This document shows, piece after piece, positions 1-5,504 of a stretch of DNA of 14,602 nucleotides. The translations under genes were made by a program, and so were the position numbers. Each line of letters begins with the position of its first letter. The stretch's first letter is position 1. The DNA is from JBHIBA01 sp046758845 (GTDB lineage Bacteria; UBA8248; JACPRG01; G963555815), in assembly GCA_046758845.1 (NCBI GenBank), contig JBHIBA010000088.1, forward strand, positions 1 to 14,602. Reading direction: 5' to 3'. The notes beneath the pieces are model-generated. The model saw only the letters and a program-made list of their open reading frames with translations. It made no database searches and was not told the DNA's origin.

Positions 1-19
1 ATCGCCTAAAACTGGCTGG

Positions 20-65
20 TTGGCCGGATGCTGCGGCTGGCGAAGCCAGACGGGCATCCGGCCAA
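20..65. repeat. Long two-tier inverted repeat, copy 1 of an edge repeat
   Basis: TTGGCCGGATGC (20-31) pairs perfectly with GCATCCGGCCAA (54-65). Inside lies a second hairpin, CTGGC (37-41), loop GAA, GCCAG (45-49). The same architecture and much of the downstream sequence recur on the same strand at 14524-14570, so this looks like a dispersed repeat or structured RNA rather than a chance palindrome. Its function is unknown. I compared it with cobalamin and c-di-GMP riboswitch consensus motifs from memory and saw no fit. Confidence 0.6.
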
Positions 66-128
66 AGAAATAAGCTACCAATGGGCCGAAGACCAGGGGT
101 ATGGCCAATCTCGCCTACAACCCAAGCA

Positions 129-166
129 GGCCCGGCCCCGCGGGTCATCGACCCGCGTGCCGGGCC
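129..166. repeat. GC-rich two-part hairpin
   Basis: GGCCCGGC (129-136) pairs with GCCGGGCC (159-166). After a small asymmetric internal loop, CGCGGGT (139-145) pairs with ACCCGCG (151-157) around a CATCG loop. That is 15 paired positions in 38 bases. No T-run follows on the plus strand, so it is not a canonical intrinsic terminator. It could be a terminator of an upstream gene outside the window, a REP-like element or part of a larger structured RNA. Confidence 0.55.
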
Positions 167-228
167 GTCAAAAGTTTTCCGGGGGGTTCCCAGGGGGGCG
201 GGACGCACCGCGTCAGGTTTCCGCACAG

Positions 229-290
229 GCGTGCCTGGTGAATCACCTCTCGGAAGGTGCGCGCCAAAGACACCAGGCCTAAGCGCACGC
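229..290. other. Branched stem-loop, candidate structured RNA
   Basis: GCCTGGTG (233-240) is complementary to CACCAGGC (271-278). Enclosed is CACCT (244-248) pairing with AGGTG (255-259) around a CTCGGA loop. GCGTGC (229-234) can alternatively extend the stem with GCACGC (285-290) across a bulge. Several compatible helices in 62 bases suggest selection for RNA structure, but I recognise no known RNA family, and GC-rich DNA makes chance pairing easier. There is no adjacent promoter on either strand that I would trust. Confidence 0.3.
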
Positions 291-309
291 TCCTCCAACC
301 GCAGTTCGG

Positions 310-339
310 CCGGCACGCAAGTGCCCAAAAAGCGCCCCC
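310..339 (+). repeat. Short dispersed repeat, copy A
   Basis: A small hairpin, GGCAC/GTGCC around GCAA, is followed by AAAAAGCGCCCCC. A near-identical unit lies on the opposite strand at 14404-14434, and the 14-mer CAAAAAGCGCCCCC (326-339) recurs exactly as the reverse complement at 14445-14458. Two copies at opposite ends of the window, in opposite orientation, indicate a dispersed extragenic repeat family in this genome. Confidence 0.6.
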
Positions 340-407
340 TGGGACTTTCTCTGATTCTGCCGGCGGGCATAGCGGCCGTTTCTCATGTGCACGAACCCGC
401 CCCCCCA

Positions 408-436
408 TTGCGACGCAGGGTCCTGTAGCCTATGAT
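408..436 (+). promoter_or_regulatory. Sigma70-type promoter for the 508-3764 operon
   Basis: A -35 box TTGCGA (408-413, four of six consensus bases) and a -10 box TATGAT (431-436, five of six) are separated by exactly 17 bases. Transcription would begin near 443, leaving about 65 bases of leader before the ATG at 508. That leaves almost no leader for the alternative ATG at 448. It is the best promoter match upstream of this operon. It is called from sequence alone. Confidence 0.55.
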
Positions 437-449
437 CAATTCGTGGAAT

Positions 450-467
450 GAGGGAGGGCGCTCCCTC
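450..467 (+). promoter_or_regulatory. Hairpin in the operon's 5' leader
   Basis: GAGGGAG (450-456) pairs perfectly with CTCCCTC (461-467) around a GGCG loop, within the predicted transcript leader and 41 bases before the first start codon. It may stabilise the leader or control translation. No T-run follows, so it is not an attenuator terminator by itself. Confidence 0.4.
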
Positions 468-507
468 GGTTCTGAGGCGAAACGATTCTCTCCGGGAACG
501 ACGTGCC

Positions 508-909
508 ATGACCTGCCCCGTTCTGGTGGGCGTAAACGACCTGTTCTTTTCCGCCAAGATCGACGCCGCGGCCAAGGAATTGGCCGTCCCCCTCAAGTGC
601 TTCCCGACCTGCGAGCGCGTCCTGGGTGCGGGCCGGGATGCAGAGCCGCCGCTGGTCATCCTGGACCTGGATTCCGTCGGGGGTGACGCCGTCGCCTTCA
701 TCCGAACCCTCAAATCCGATGGCCGATTGGGCCGGGTCAAAGTCATTGGATTTTGCCGGCATACGAACACCGCGATGCTTGCGGCGGCGGAGCGGGCGGG
801 AATCGATCGGGTGATGCCGAGATCGGACTTCGTTCAACTCCTGCCGGAGCTCCTCCGCTCCTGCGCAGAACCGTCAGATGTGGGTGCGGAGGGCGACAAG
901 GGACCGTGA
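508..909 (+). CDS. Degenerate response-regulator receiver (pseudo-receiver) protein
   Basis: This 133-residue protein has the alternating beta-alpha pattern of a stand-alone REC domain and no output domain. A hydrophobic strand ends in the motif LVILDLDS (residues 49-56), placing D53 or D55 at the phospho-acceptor position. The conserved Thr/Ser region reads VIGFCRHTN (79-87) and the usual catalytic Lys appears to be Arg (MPRSDF, 103-108). Missing switch residues suggest a signalling or scaffolding domain that does not follow normal phosphorylation chemistry. The ATG at 508 is preferred over 448 because the alternative would begin about five bases after the predicted transcription start and add a low-complexity Arg-rich tail; the ribosome site is weak. 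It ends 25 bases before the selenoprotein gene, so they are probably co-transcribed. Family assignment is by pattern and the partner is unknown. Confidence 0.7.
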   Translation: MTCPVLVGVNDLFFSAKIDAAAKELAVPLKCFPTCERVLGAGRDAEPPLVILDLDSVGGDAVAFIRTLKSDGRLGRVKVIGFCRHTNTAMLAAAERAGIDRVMPRSDFVQLLPELLRSCAEPSDVGAEGDKGP

Positions 910-934
910 CCGATCCGGGAGAGACTTGCCGACG

Positions 935-1471
935 ATGATCTGGAAAGCCGCGCTCCCGTGGATGATTGCGCTCGTCGGCGCGCTTTCCGCTGCGTCCGCG
1001 ACGGCCGCGGGCGTGGGGCAGGCCGCCCTGGATTTCAGTCTCAAAAGCACAACCGGAAAGAACATCTCCCTCGGCGACTATCGGGGGAAGAAAAACGTCG
1101 TCCTCCAGTTCTACGTCCTGGATTTCACCCCGGGGTGAGTGGCCGAGTTCACGGCGAGTCAGGCTGACTACGCCAAGTTTCTGGAGCTGGACGCAGAGAT
1201 CCTGGGGATCAGCGTGAACGCGCCCCAGTCCCAGGCCATCTTCGCCCAGATGTTGAAGCTGGAATTTCCACTGCTCAGCGACTTCGGAATGGACGTCATC
1301 AAGAAGTACGGAGTCAAACATCCCAGGCGGGACCTGGCCCTCCGCTCCTGGTTTATTATCGACAAGGAGGGGACGATACGCTTCAAATATATCTCGTCAA
1401 AACCCGGCGACATCCTCTCCAACGATGTGCTGCTCCGGGCGCTGGAGAAAATTGAGGGAAAAAGGGGATGA
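935..1471 (+). CDS. Exported peroxiredoxin, selenocysteine-containing (in-frame TGA at 1136-1138)
   Basis: AhpC/TSA-type peroxiredoxin, predicted to reduce hydroperoxides outside the cytoplasm. Read through the TGA, the protein is 178 residues. Residues 1-25 form a signal peptide (MIWK n-region, hydrophobic core, cleavage near ATA-AG). The thioredoxin fold follows, with FYVLDFTPG then TGA as residue 68, aligning exactly with the peroxidatic Cys of TPGC-type (BCP-like) peroxiredoxins. T65 is the conserved Thr of the TxxC motif, R137 in RSWFIID fits the conserved active-site Arg, while the usual Pro seven residues before the catalytic position is Val. The frame stays open and family-like on both sides (GISVN, PLLSDFG, FIIDKEGTI). 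No cysteine occurs anywhere, so there is no resolving Cys and an external thiol is needed. A SECIS-like hairpin follows the TGA. Its last four bases (ATGA) overlap the next start. The alternative, a nonsense pseudogene, is less likely. Sec-insertion genes are not in this window. Confidence 0.85.
1153..1174 (+). promoter_or_regulatory. Bacterial SECIS-like hairpin directing Sec insertion at 1136
   Basis: GGCG (1153-1156) pairs with CGCC (1171-1174), and AGTCA (1157-1161) pairs with TGACT (1165-1169), with one bulged A at 1170. This gives nine base pairs capped by a GGC triloop, or AGGCT if the last pair opens. The apical loop starts 22-23 bases after the TGA and has G in its first two positions. 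Both features match the known bacterial SECIS pattern (loop roughly 16-37 nt downstream, exposed G recognised by SelB). The hairpin lies inside the coding region, as expected for bacteria. Confidence 0.75.
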
Positions 1472-1701
1472 CGGCGCTTTTCGGTCCTTTGTCCAAACTG
1501 GCGGTTTCCCTCTTTTTGCGCCTGGGGGAGCTGGCGGCTCACCATGAGCTGGCAGACCCCGCCGAAGTCTTCGACAAGATGGATAGGCCCCTGATCTCGG
1601 CCAGTCCCGTTCAAGCCCTCTTGGCCGCGCTGGGCATCCTCTTGATCCCCCTGGTCATCATCGGGCTCGTCTTCTGGTCCCGGCGTTCGCGGCAATCCTG
1701 A
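1468..1701 (+). CDS. Small single-pass membrane protein, translationally coupled
   Basis: A 77-residue protein of unknown function. Its ATG overlaps the selenoprotein's stop in an ATGA arrangement, which implies translational coupling, and it ends nine bases before the next gene. Residues 1-45 are moderately polar with an amphipathic start (LSKLAVSLFLRLGELAAHHELADPAE would be helical). Residues about 48-70 form a strong transmembrane helix (LLAALGILLIPLVIIGLVFW), followed by the basic tail SRRSRQS. The positive tail after the helix suggests the N-terminus faces outward, so the domain could lie beside the exported peroxiredoxin as an anchor or partner. That is inference. No Cys is present, so it is not an obvious thiol reductant. 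Confidence 0.6.
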   Translation: MTALFGPLSKLAVSLFLRLGELAAHHELADPAEVFDKMDRPLISASPVQALLAALGILLIPLVIIGLVFWSRRSRQS

Positions 1702-1710
1702 AAGTCCACC

Positions 1711-3057
1711 GTGAGAGTTGACCTTCGAATCGACGGCGGCGCCCTTGTCCTGCCCGGAGAGGGGATTGTCCGGGCGGGCCTGGCGGTTCGCGGCGGCAAG
1801 ATTGCCGCCATCGGGAAAGAAGGGCACCTTCCCCCCGCCCGCCGCACGCTGGACGCCTCGGGCCTTTACGTCCTGCCGGGTCTCGTCGATCCGCACGGAC
1901 ACATGGGTCTGAGCGGCGACTTCGCCGGAGAATGCGAAACCGAGACCCGCGCCGCACTCAAAGGCGGGGTCACGACCATCGGGTTGTTCCTCCGGGGGGA
2001 GGGGGATTACCTGGGGATCTTTCCGAACCTCGCCGCCGAGGTCGAGCGGACCGCCTTCATCGACGTCTTCTTCACCCCCAGCATCGGCGAGTCCGGGCAG
2101 GCCGAGAACATCCCCCGCTACGCCGAGGATCTGGGCATCCGGTCATTCAAGTTTTACATTTGGGGCGTTCCGGGCACGAAGACCGTGGACGACGCTTTTC
2201 TGTTTCAGGCTTTCCAGAAAATCGCGACCCTCGGAAAGGACGCGATGGCTTGCGTCCACGCCGAGAACAAATCTCTGGTGGATGAGGCGACGGCGCGCGT
2301 GGCCGCGCAGCCTTGGGAGGGTTCGGACCTGAAACGCTACACGGCGAGCCATCCGCCCCTGGCCGAGGCCCTGGCCGTGGAGACCGCCGCGCTCCTCGCC
2401 GCGGCCGCTGGGGTCCGCCTCTACATCGTCCACCTCTCCTCGCAGGACGGCCTGGAGGCGGTCTGCCGGCTGAAGCCCGCGATGCCGGGCCTGATCGTGG
2501 AGACCACGCCCCATCATCTGGTTCTGACGGAAGACCACGGCGCAGGGCTCCTCGCCAAGATCGCCCCGCCCGTGCGGAAGCCTTCACACAAGGAATCCCT
2601 CTGGGAAGGTCTCGCCGCCAGCCAGATCGACACCCTCGGTACGGATAACCTGCCGAGAACGCTGGACCAGAAATACGGCGACTGGCGGGAGGCCGTCACG
2701 GGATTTCCGGGATACGGGACGCTTCTCCCGCTTCTCCTGCATGAGGGCTACCACAAACGCAAGCTGCCCCTGGACCGGCTCGTCGCCAAGATGACGGCCA
2801 ACCCCGCCCGCGCCTTCGGCTGGTTTCCCCGGAAGGGCGCGCTCCGGTTGGGAAGCGATGCTGACATCGTCCTGGTGGACCTGGAAGCGGAGCGCACCGT
2901 GCGGTGGCAGGACATCGGCTCCTGGTCGGATTTCTCGGTCTACGAGGGCATGCGCCTGAAGGGCTGGCCGGTCTTGACGATCAAGGGCGGCGAGGTTGCC
3001 TGCGAGGGGGGCGAACTCCTGGCGGAAAAAGGCTCGGGCGGCTACCTTCGCCACTGA
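1711..3057 (+). CDS. Cyclic amidohydrolase of the dihydropyrimidinase/hydantoinase/dihydroorotase family
   Basis: A 448-residue metal-dependent amidohydrolase that should open a cyclic amide or imide ring in the cytoplasm. The binuclear metal ligands are visible in order: DPHGH (H62, H64), the Lys likely to be carboxylated in SFKFYIWG (K147), H183 in CVHAENK, H241 in YIVHLSS and D312 in TLGTDN. A C-terminal beta-sandwich closing segment (GSDADIVLVDLE) is also typical. Length matches hydantoinases (about 450-480). The start is GTG at 1711, because it directly precedes the first beta strand and no later start keeps the metal site; the ribosome site is weak. It lies nine bases after the membrane-protein gene. 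Exact substrate (dihydrouracil, hydantoin, allantoin or dihydroorotate) cannot be read from the sequence. No pyrimidine biosynthesis genes adjoin it, so a catabolic role is favoured. Confidence 0.85.
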   Translation: MRVDLRIDGGALVLPGEGIVRAGLAVRGGKIAAIGKEGHLPPARRTLDASGLYVLPGLVDPHGHMGLSGDFAGECETETRAALKGGVTTIGLFLRGEGDYLGIFPNLAAEVERTAFIDVFFTPSIGESGQAENIPRYAEDLGIRSFKFYIWGVPGTKTVDDAFLFQAFQKIATLGKDAMACVHAENKSLVDEATARVAAQPWEGSDLKRYTASHPPLAEALAVETAALLAAAAGVRLYIVHLSSQDGLEAVCRLKPAMPGLIVETTPHHLVLTEDHGAGLLAKIAPPVRKPSHKESLWEGLAASQIDTLGTDNLPRTLDQKYGDWREAVTGFPGYGTLLPLLLHEGYHKRKLPLDRLVAKMTANPARAFGWFPRKGALRLGSDADIVLVDLEAERTVRWQDIGSWSDFSVYEGMRLKGWPVLTIKGGEVACEGGELLAEKGSGGYLRH

Positions 3058-3080
3058 GAGGTTCCGACACCACAGAACCC

Positions 3081-3764
3081 ATGGCACGGAGAAGATTTTC
3101 CCAGGAGCTGAAAAACGGAAGCAGAGACCTCTGGGAGGCCACGTTCCGTCACCCGTTCATCCGCGAAGTCGGGGAGGGAACGCTCCCGAAAGAAAGCTTC
3201 CGCTATTTCATCAGCCAGGATTTCCTCTACCTCCAGGATTTCGCCCGGGCGCTCCTTCTGGCCGGCAGCAAGGCCCAGAGCCAGGACACCCTGAAGATGT
3301 TCGCCGAACACGCAGCCGGATGCGTCGAGGCGGAGAGGGTGCTCCACCGCCGCCTGGCTCGGCGGATCGGCCTGAGTCCGAAAACCCTTGAGACCGCCCA
3401 AAGAGGCCCCGTAACGAAGGCTTACACCCGCCATCTCCTGTCCGTGACCCGGAGGGGGACCTTGGGCGAAGCGGTCGCGGCTGTTCTGCCCTGCTACTGG
3501 ATCTACTGGGAGGTGGGAAGGCGTCTGAATCGCAGGCCCTCCAAGGACCCCGTCTACCGGGAATGGATAATCACGTATGCCTCGGAGGCATTCGGTCGCC
3601 TGGTGAAACAGCAACTGCGCCTGGTGGATGAGCTGGGCGCGAAGGCCTCCCGAAGGGAGAGGACGAGGATGATGGCGCACTTCCGGAGAAGCAGCCGGTA
3701 CGAATACCTATTCTGGGATGCGGCCTACCGGCGGCAAGCCTATTCGCCCCGGGCAAAGCGATAA
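3081..3764 (+). CDS. TenA-family aminopyrimidine aminohydrolase (thiaminase II)
   Basis: This 227-residue all-helical protein belongs to the TenA/PQQC fold. TenA hydrolyses 4-amino-5-aminomethyl-2-methylpyrimidine to the hydroxymethyl form, salvaging the pyrimidine of degraded thiamine. Residues equivalent to the Bacillus subtilis active site appear with a constant offset of three: D47 and Y50 (SQDFLYL), Y115, C138 (catalytic, VLPCYW), Y142 and E208 (RYEYLFWD). This argues for an active enzyme. The ATG at 3081 is chosen because it begins the first TenA helix; an upstream extension to 2904 would overlap the amidohydrolase and has no family match. It starts 23 bases after the amidohydrolase and is the last gene of the operon. 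Its 3' end overlaps the convergent DUF5519 gene by 25 bases. Several TenA relatives have unknown substrates. Confidence 0.85.
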   Translation: MARRRFSQELKNGSRDLWEATFRHPFIREVGEGTLPKESFRYFISQDFLYLQDFARALLLAGSKAQSQDTLKMFAEHAAGCVEAERVLHRRLARRIGLSPKTLETAQRGPVTKAYTRHLLSVTRRGTLGEAVAAVLPCYWIYWEVGRRLNRRPSKDPVYREWIITYASEAFGRLVKQQLRLVDELGAKASRRERTRMMAHFRRSSRYEYLFWDAAYRRQAYSPRAKR

Positions 3765-4201
3765 GAGGCGGAAAGGATTTGCATGATCACGTCCAGCTCG
3801 GCCTCGTCCCGCGGACCGTAGACCAGCACCGTGTTCGTCTGAATGTCCCCTCGCAGAACCATCGGATGCAACTCACCCCAGCCTTTGTCTGACACCTCCC
3901 GCCCGTCCTCCTGCGAGAGCGCCATGTGCATGCTGCCGTCATAGGGCGGATGAACGTGAGCGAACTCTTTGCCGATCATGAAGGCATCGCCGCGATGGGG
4001 TCCTTTCTCTTCGGTCAGCCACAGGGCCTCCGCGCCGGGGACGGAGATCTGGCTGGGGCGCCGCTCGACATGCAGGAAGTCAAAGGCCCGCTCCTTCAAA
4101 AGCGCGTATATTTCGGCCGGGGGATTCTGGTCCAACTGCTGATGCGGATTGGTCGGCGATGTCCAAGGCTTGGTTCCAGGGCGATTGGGAAGTGAGAGCA
4201 C
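3740..4201 (-). CDS. DUF5519 / 'luciferase family' small protein
   Basis: A 153-residue soluble protein. From memory it matches the DUF5519 group annotated as luciferase-family proteins. Typical signatures are EFAHVHPPYDGSMHMAL (residues 79-95), KGWGELHP (106-113) and VLVYGPRDEAEL (126-136). The clustered histidines H82, H84, H92 and H112 suggest a metal or small-molecule site, but the biochemical function is not known to me, and 'luciferase' here does not mean light production. The start is GTG at 4201, supported by the ribosome site GGGAGG five bases upstream (4207-4212). It lies 126 bases downstream of the universal stress gene on the same strand. Its stop lies inside the TenA gene on the opposite strand. 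Confidence 0.75.
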   Translation of the reverse strand: MLSLPNRPGTKPWTSPTNPHQQLDQNPPAEIYALLKERAFDFLHVERRPSQISVPGAEALWLTEEKGPHRGDAFMIGKEFAHVHPPYDGSMHMALSQEDGREVSDKGWGELHPMVLRGDIQTNTVLVYGPRDEAELDVIMQILSASYRFARGE

Positions 4202-4327
4202 AGTGGCCTCCCATCAATCAAGATGAGCCGTTGCGCCGTCGTCTTGCGAACTGCCTCCGCGCGCCCCTGGTCGCAAGCCCCCCCTGGTCCCCCGGTTCTT
4301 CTCTTTCGCCGCTCAGGCGCGGCGCCC

Positions 4328-4786
4328 TCAAGGCTTGGGCGGCGTGTGGACCATCAGGACGTTGCAGGGCGCGCGCTCGGCCAGGCGGCTCGTGTCATGG
4401 CCGGTAAGAAACCGCTCCAGCCATCCGCTGGGGTGATGGCTTAGAACCAACAGGTCCACTCCCTCTTCCCGGATGATCTCTAGAACCTTTTGGGAGGGAT
4501 TTCCCTCGACGACGAATTCCTTCAAGTTGACCCCGGCGCCCACTTTTTCGCGGATGAGCGCGTGAAGCTCGTCTGTGACCTTTTTTCGATGCTTCTCCCA
4601 CTCCTCTTCCTTCACATAGACGTAGGGCATGTGAAGGCCCTCCGTGCCGAAGGGGTCGTGAATCACGTGGAGGACGATGAGGTCCGCATTGTACCGCTCG
4701 GCCAAGGAACCGGCGAAGTCCAGAGCCGTCTTGGAACCGGAGGAAAAGCTGACGGCAACCAGGACCTTCGAAATCTCAAGACTCAT
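4328..4786 (-). CDS. Universal stress protein (UspA domain)
   Basis: A single-domain 152-residue cytoplasmic Usp. The N-terminal strand ISKVLVAVSFSSGSKTAL and the C-terminal APCNVLMVHT are typical; the central alpha/beta order matches the family. The nucleotide-binding loop, usually G-x2-G-x9-G-S/T, is poorly kept: the equivalent reads SHHPSGWLERFLTGHDTS (about 115-132), so ATP binding is doubtful. ATG 4786 is chosen over 4810 because AGGAGGGG lies just upstream at proper spacing. It has 126 bases downstream to the DUF5519 gene, in which a GC-rich hairpin (GCCGC/GCGGC near 4304-4319) occurs without a T-run. Usp proteins generally respond to stress or starvation; its ligand is unknown. Confidence 0.88.
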   Translation of the reverse strand: MSLEISKVLVAVSFSSGSKTALDFAGSLAERYNADLIVLHVIHDPFGTEGLHMPYVYVKEEEWEKHRKKVTDELHALIREKVGAGVNLKEFVVEGNPSQKVLEIIREEGVDLLVLSHHPSGWLERFLTGHDTSRLAERAPCNVLMVHTPPKP

Positions 4787-4995
4787 AGCCCGCCCCTCCT
4801 TTCCCCCCACCCCCCAAGATGGACTCGCGCAGGCGGGCGCGCTGGCCCCGGCTGCCTGCAGATAGTTCTCTTCAGGGACGCCCTCACGAGCAAAGCAAAG
4901 TTGACGCGTTCAGGAATACTGGGGGTAAGAGGTGATCGCCGCTAGCCGCCCACTCATCGGCTATGGCATCTCTCACACCGTGCTTTCCGCCGGCG

Positions 4996-5012
4996 GGGCG
5001 GACAAGCCGCCC
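4996..5012 (-). terminator. GC-rich hairpin after the RidA-family gene
   Basis: GGGCGG and CCGCCC form a perfect 6-bp stem around ACAAG, about 40 bases past the stop of the 5052-5441 gene in its direction of transcription. There is no T-tract, so it would at best be a weak or Rho-assisted terminator. The surrounding 4787-5051 gap holds no gene that I can see. Confidence 0.25.
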
Positions 5013-5051
5013 GTGGCGCCCAGTTCCTACGGGAGCCAGCCAAGCCCCCGG

Positions 5052-5441
5052 TCACTCCAAGACCGCAACCGCCTCGATCTCCACCAGGGCGTCAGGGTCC
5101 GCCAGGCGCGACACCTCGACCGTGGTGCTGGGGACGGGCTCCGAGGTGAAGTATTCCCGTCTCACCTTCGCGACGGCGGCCAACTGGTTGTCGATGTCCG
5201 TCAGGTAGACATTGATCTTCACCACGTTGTCGAAGCTGGCCCCGACCGTCTCAAGGCACTTCTTGAGGTTCTCAAAGACCTCACGGGTCTGGGCCAGGAT
5301 ATCTCCCTTCCCGACGAGGTTTCCCTGGGCGTCCCTGGCCAACTGCCCCGCTGGGTACACTACCTTTCCGAATCGGCAGAGCTGGGAGTAACGGGGGCGT
5401 GGATCGAAGAGTCCTTTCGGATGAAGAATCTCCCTCGGCAT
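5052..5441 (-). CDS. RidA/YjgF/YER057c-family protein lacking the catalytic Arg
   Basis: A 129-residue chorismate-mutase-like trimer-forming protein of the Rid family, whose active members hydrolyse enamine/imine intermediates made by PLP enzymes. Family features are clear: YPAGQLARDAQGNLVGKGDILAQT, FDNVVKINVYLTDI, and the C-terminal LVEIEAVAVLE. The Arg that binds the substrate carboxylate in RidA proper (R105 in E. coli, in a PARS-type motif) is replaced in PVPSTTVEV, so it belongs to an Arg-less subgroup with unclear activity. The ATG at 5441 is supported by AGGAGG with about five bases spacing; the earlier ATG at 5456 would consume this site. It lies downstream of the molybdenum hydroxylase operon but 444 bases away, with a repeat element between, so it may have its own promoter. 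Confidence 0.88.
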   Translation of the reverse strand: MPREILHPKGLFDPRPRYSQLCRFGKVVYPAGQLARDAQGNLVGKGDILAQTREVFENLKKCLETVGASFDNVVKINVYLTDIDNQLAAVAKVRREYFTSEPVPSTTVEVSRLADPDALVEIEAVAVLE

Positions 5442-5504
5442 ATCTCCTCCTCTCATAATGCTTGATTGGGGCGATAGAAGGCGGCGTCGCACTCGTTGGC
5501 CATA

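Larger units (their letters stand above)
1..407. other. Gene-free leader region rich in hairpins and repeat copies
   Basis: I find no convincing coding region here: open frames on both strands are short, mutually overlapping and lack ribosome sites or recognisable domains. Instead there are several strong inverted repeats: a 12-bp stem at 20-31/54-65, a two-part stem at 129-166, a small GACGC/GCGTC hairpin near 202-214, a branched fold at 229-290 and a short repeat at 310-339. Each of the larger ones is listed separately. A G-rich patch at about 180-202 (runs of six, six and three G) could form a quadruplex. The region ends at the promoter of the following operon. Confidence 0.6.

Noticed and set aside
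20..120. Cobalamin or c-di-GMP riboswitch
   Set aside because: An AGCCAGA string and AAAG motifs are superficially similar, but the ordered conserved boxes of either class are absent.
145..408. Minus-strand 87-residue frame in the left gene-free region
   Set aside because: Its sequence is composed of the hairpins and repeats, with no ribosome site or recognisable domain.
935..1471. Reading the peroxiredoxin as a pseudogene or as two separate genes split by a stop
   Set aside because: The TGA coincides with the catalytic Cys position, the frame continues with no other defect, and a SECIS-like hairpin follows at the right distance.
2904..3080. 59-residue N-terminal extension of the TenA protein
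   Set aside because: It overlaps the amidohydrolase coding region and has no TenA-like sequence; helix 1 begins at the ATG at 3081.
4892..4929. Plus-strand promoter TTGACG near 4901
   Set aside because: The -10 match is poor and the only gene downstream lies on the opposite strand.
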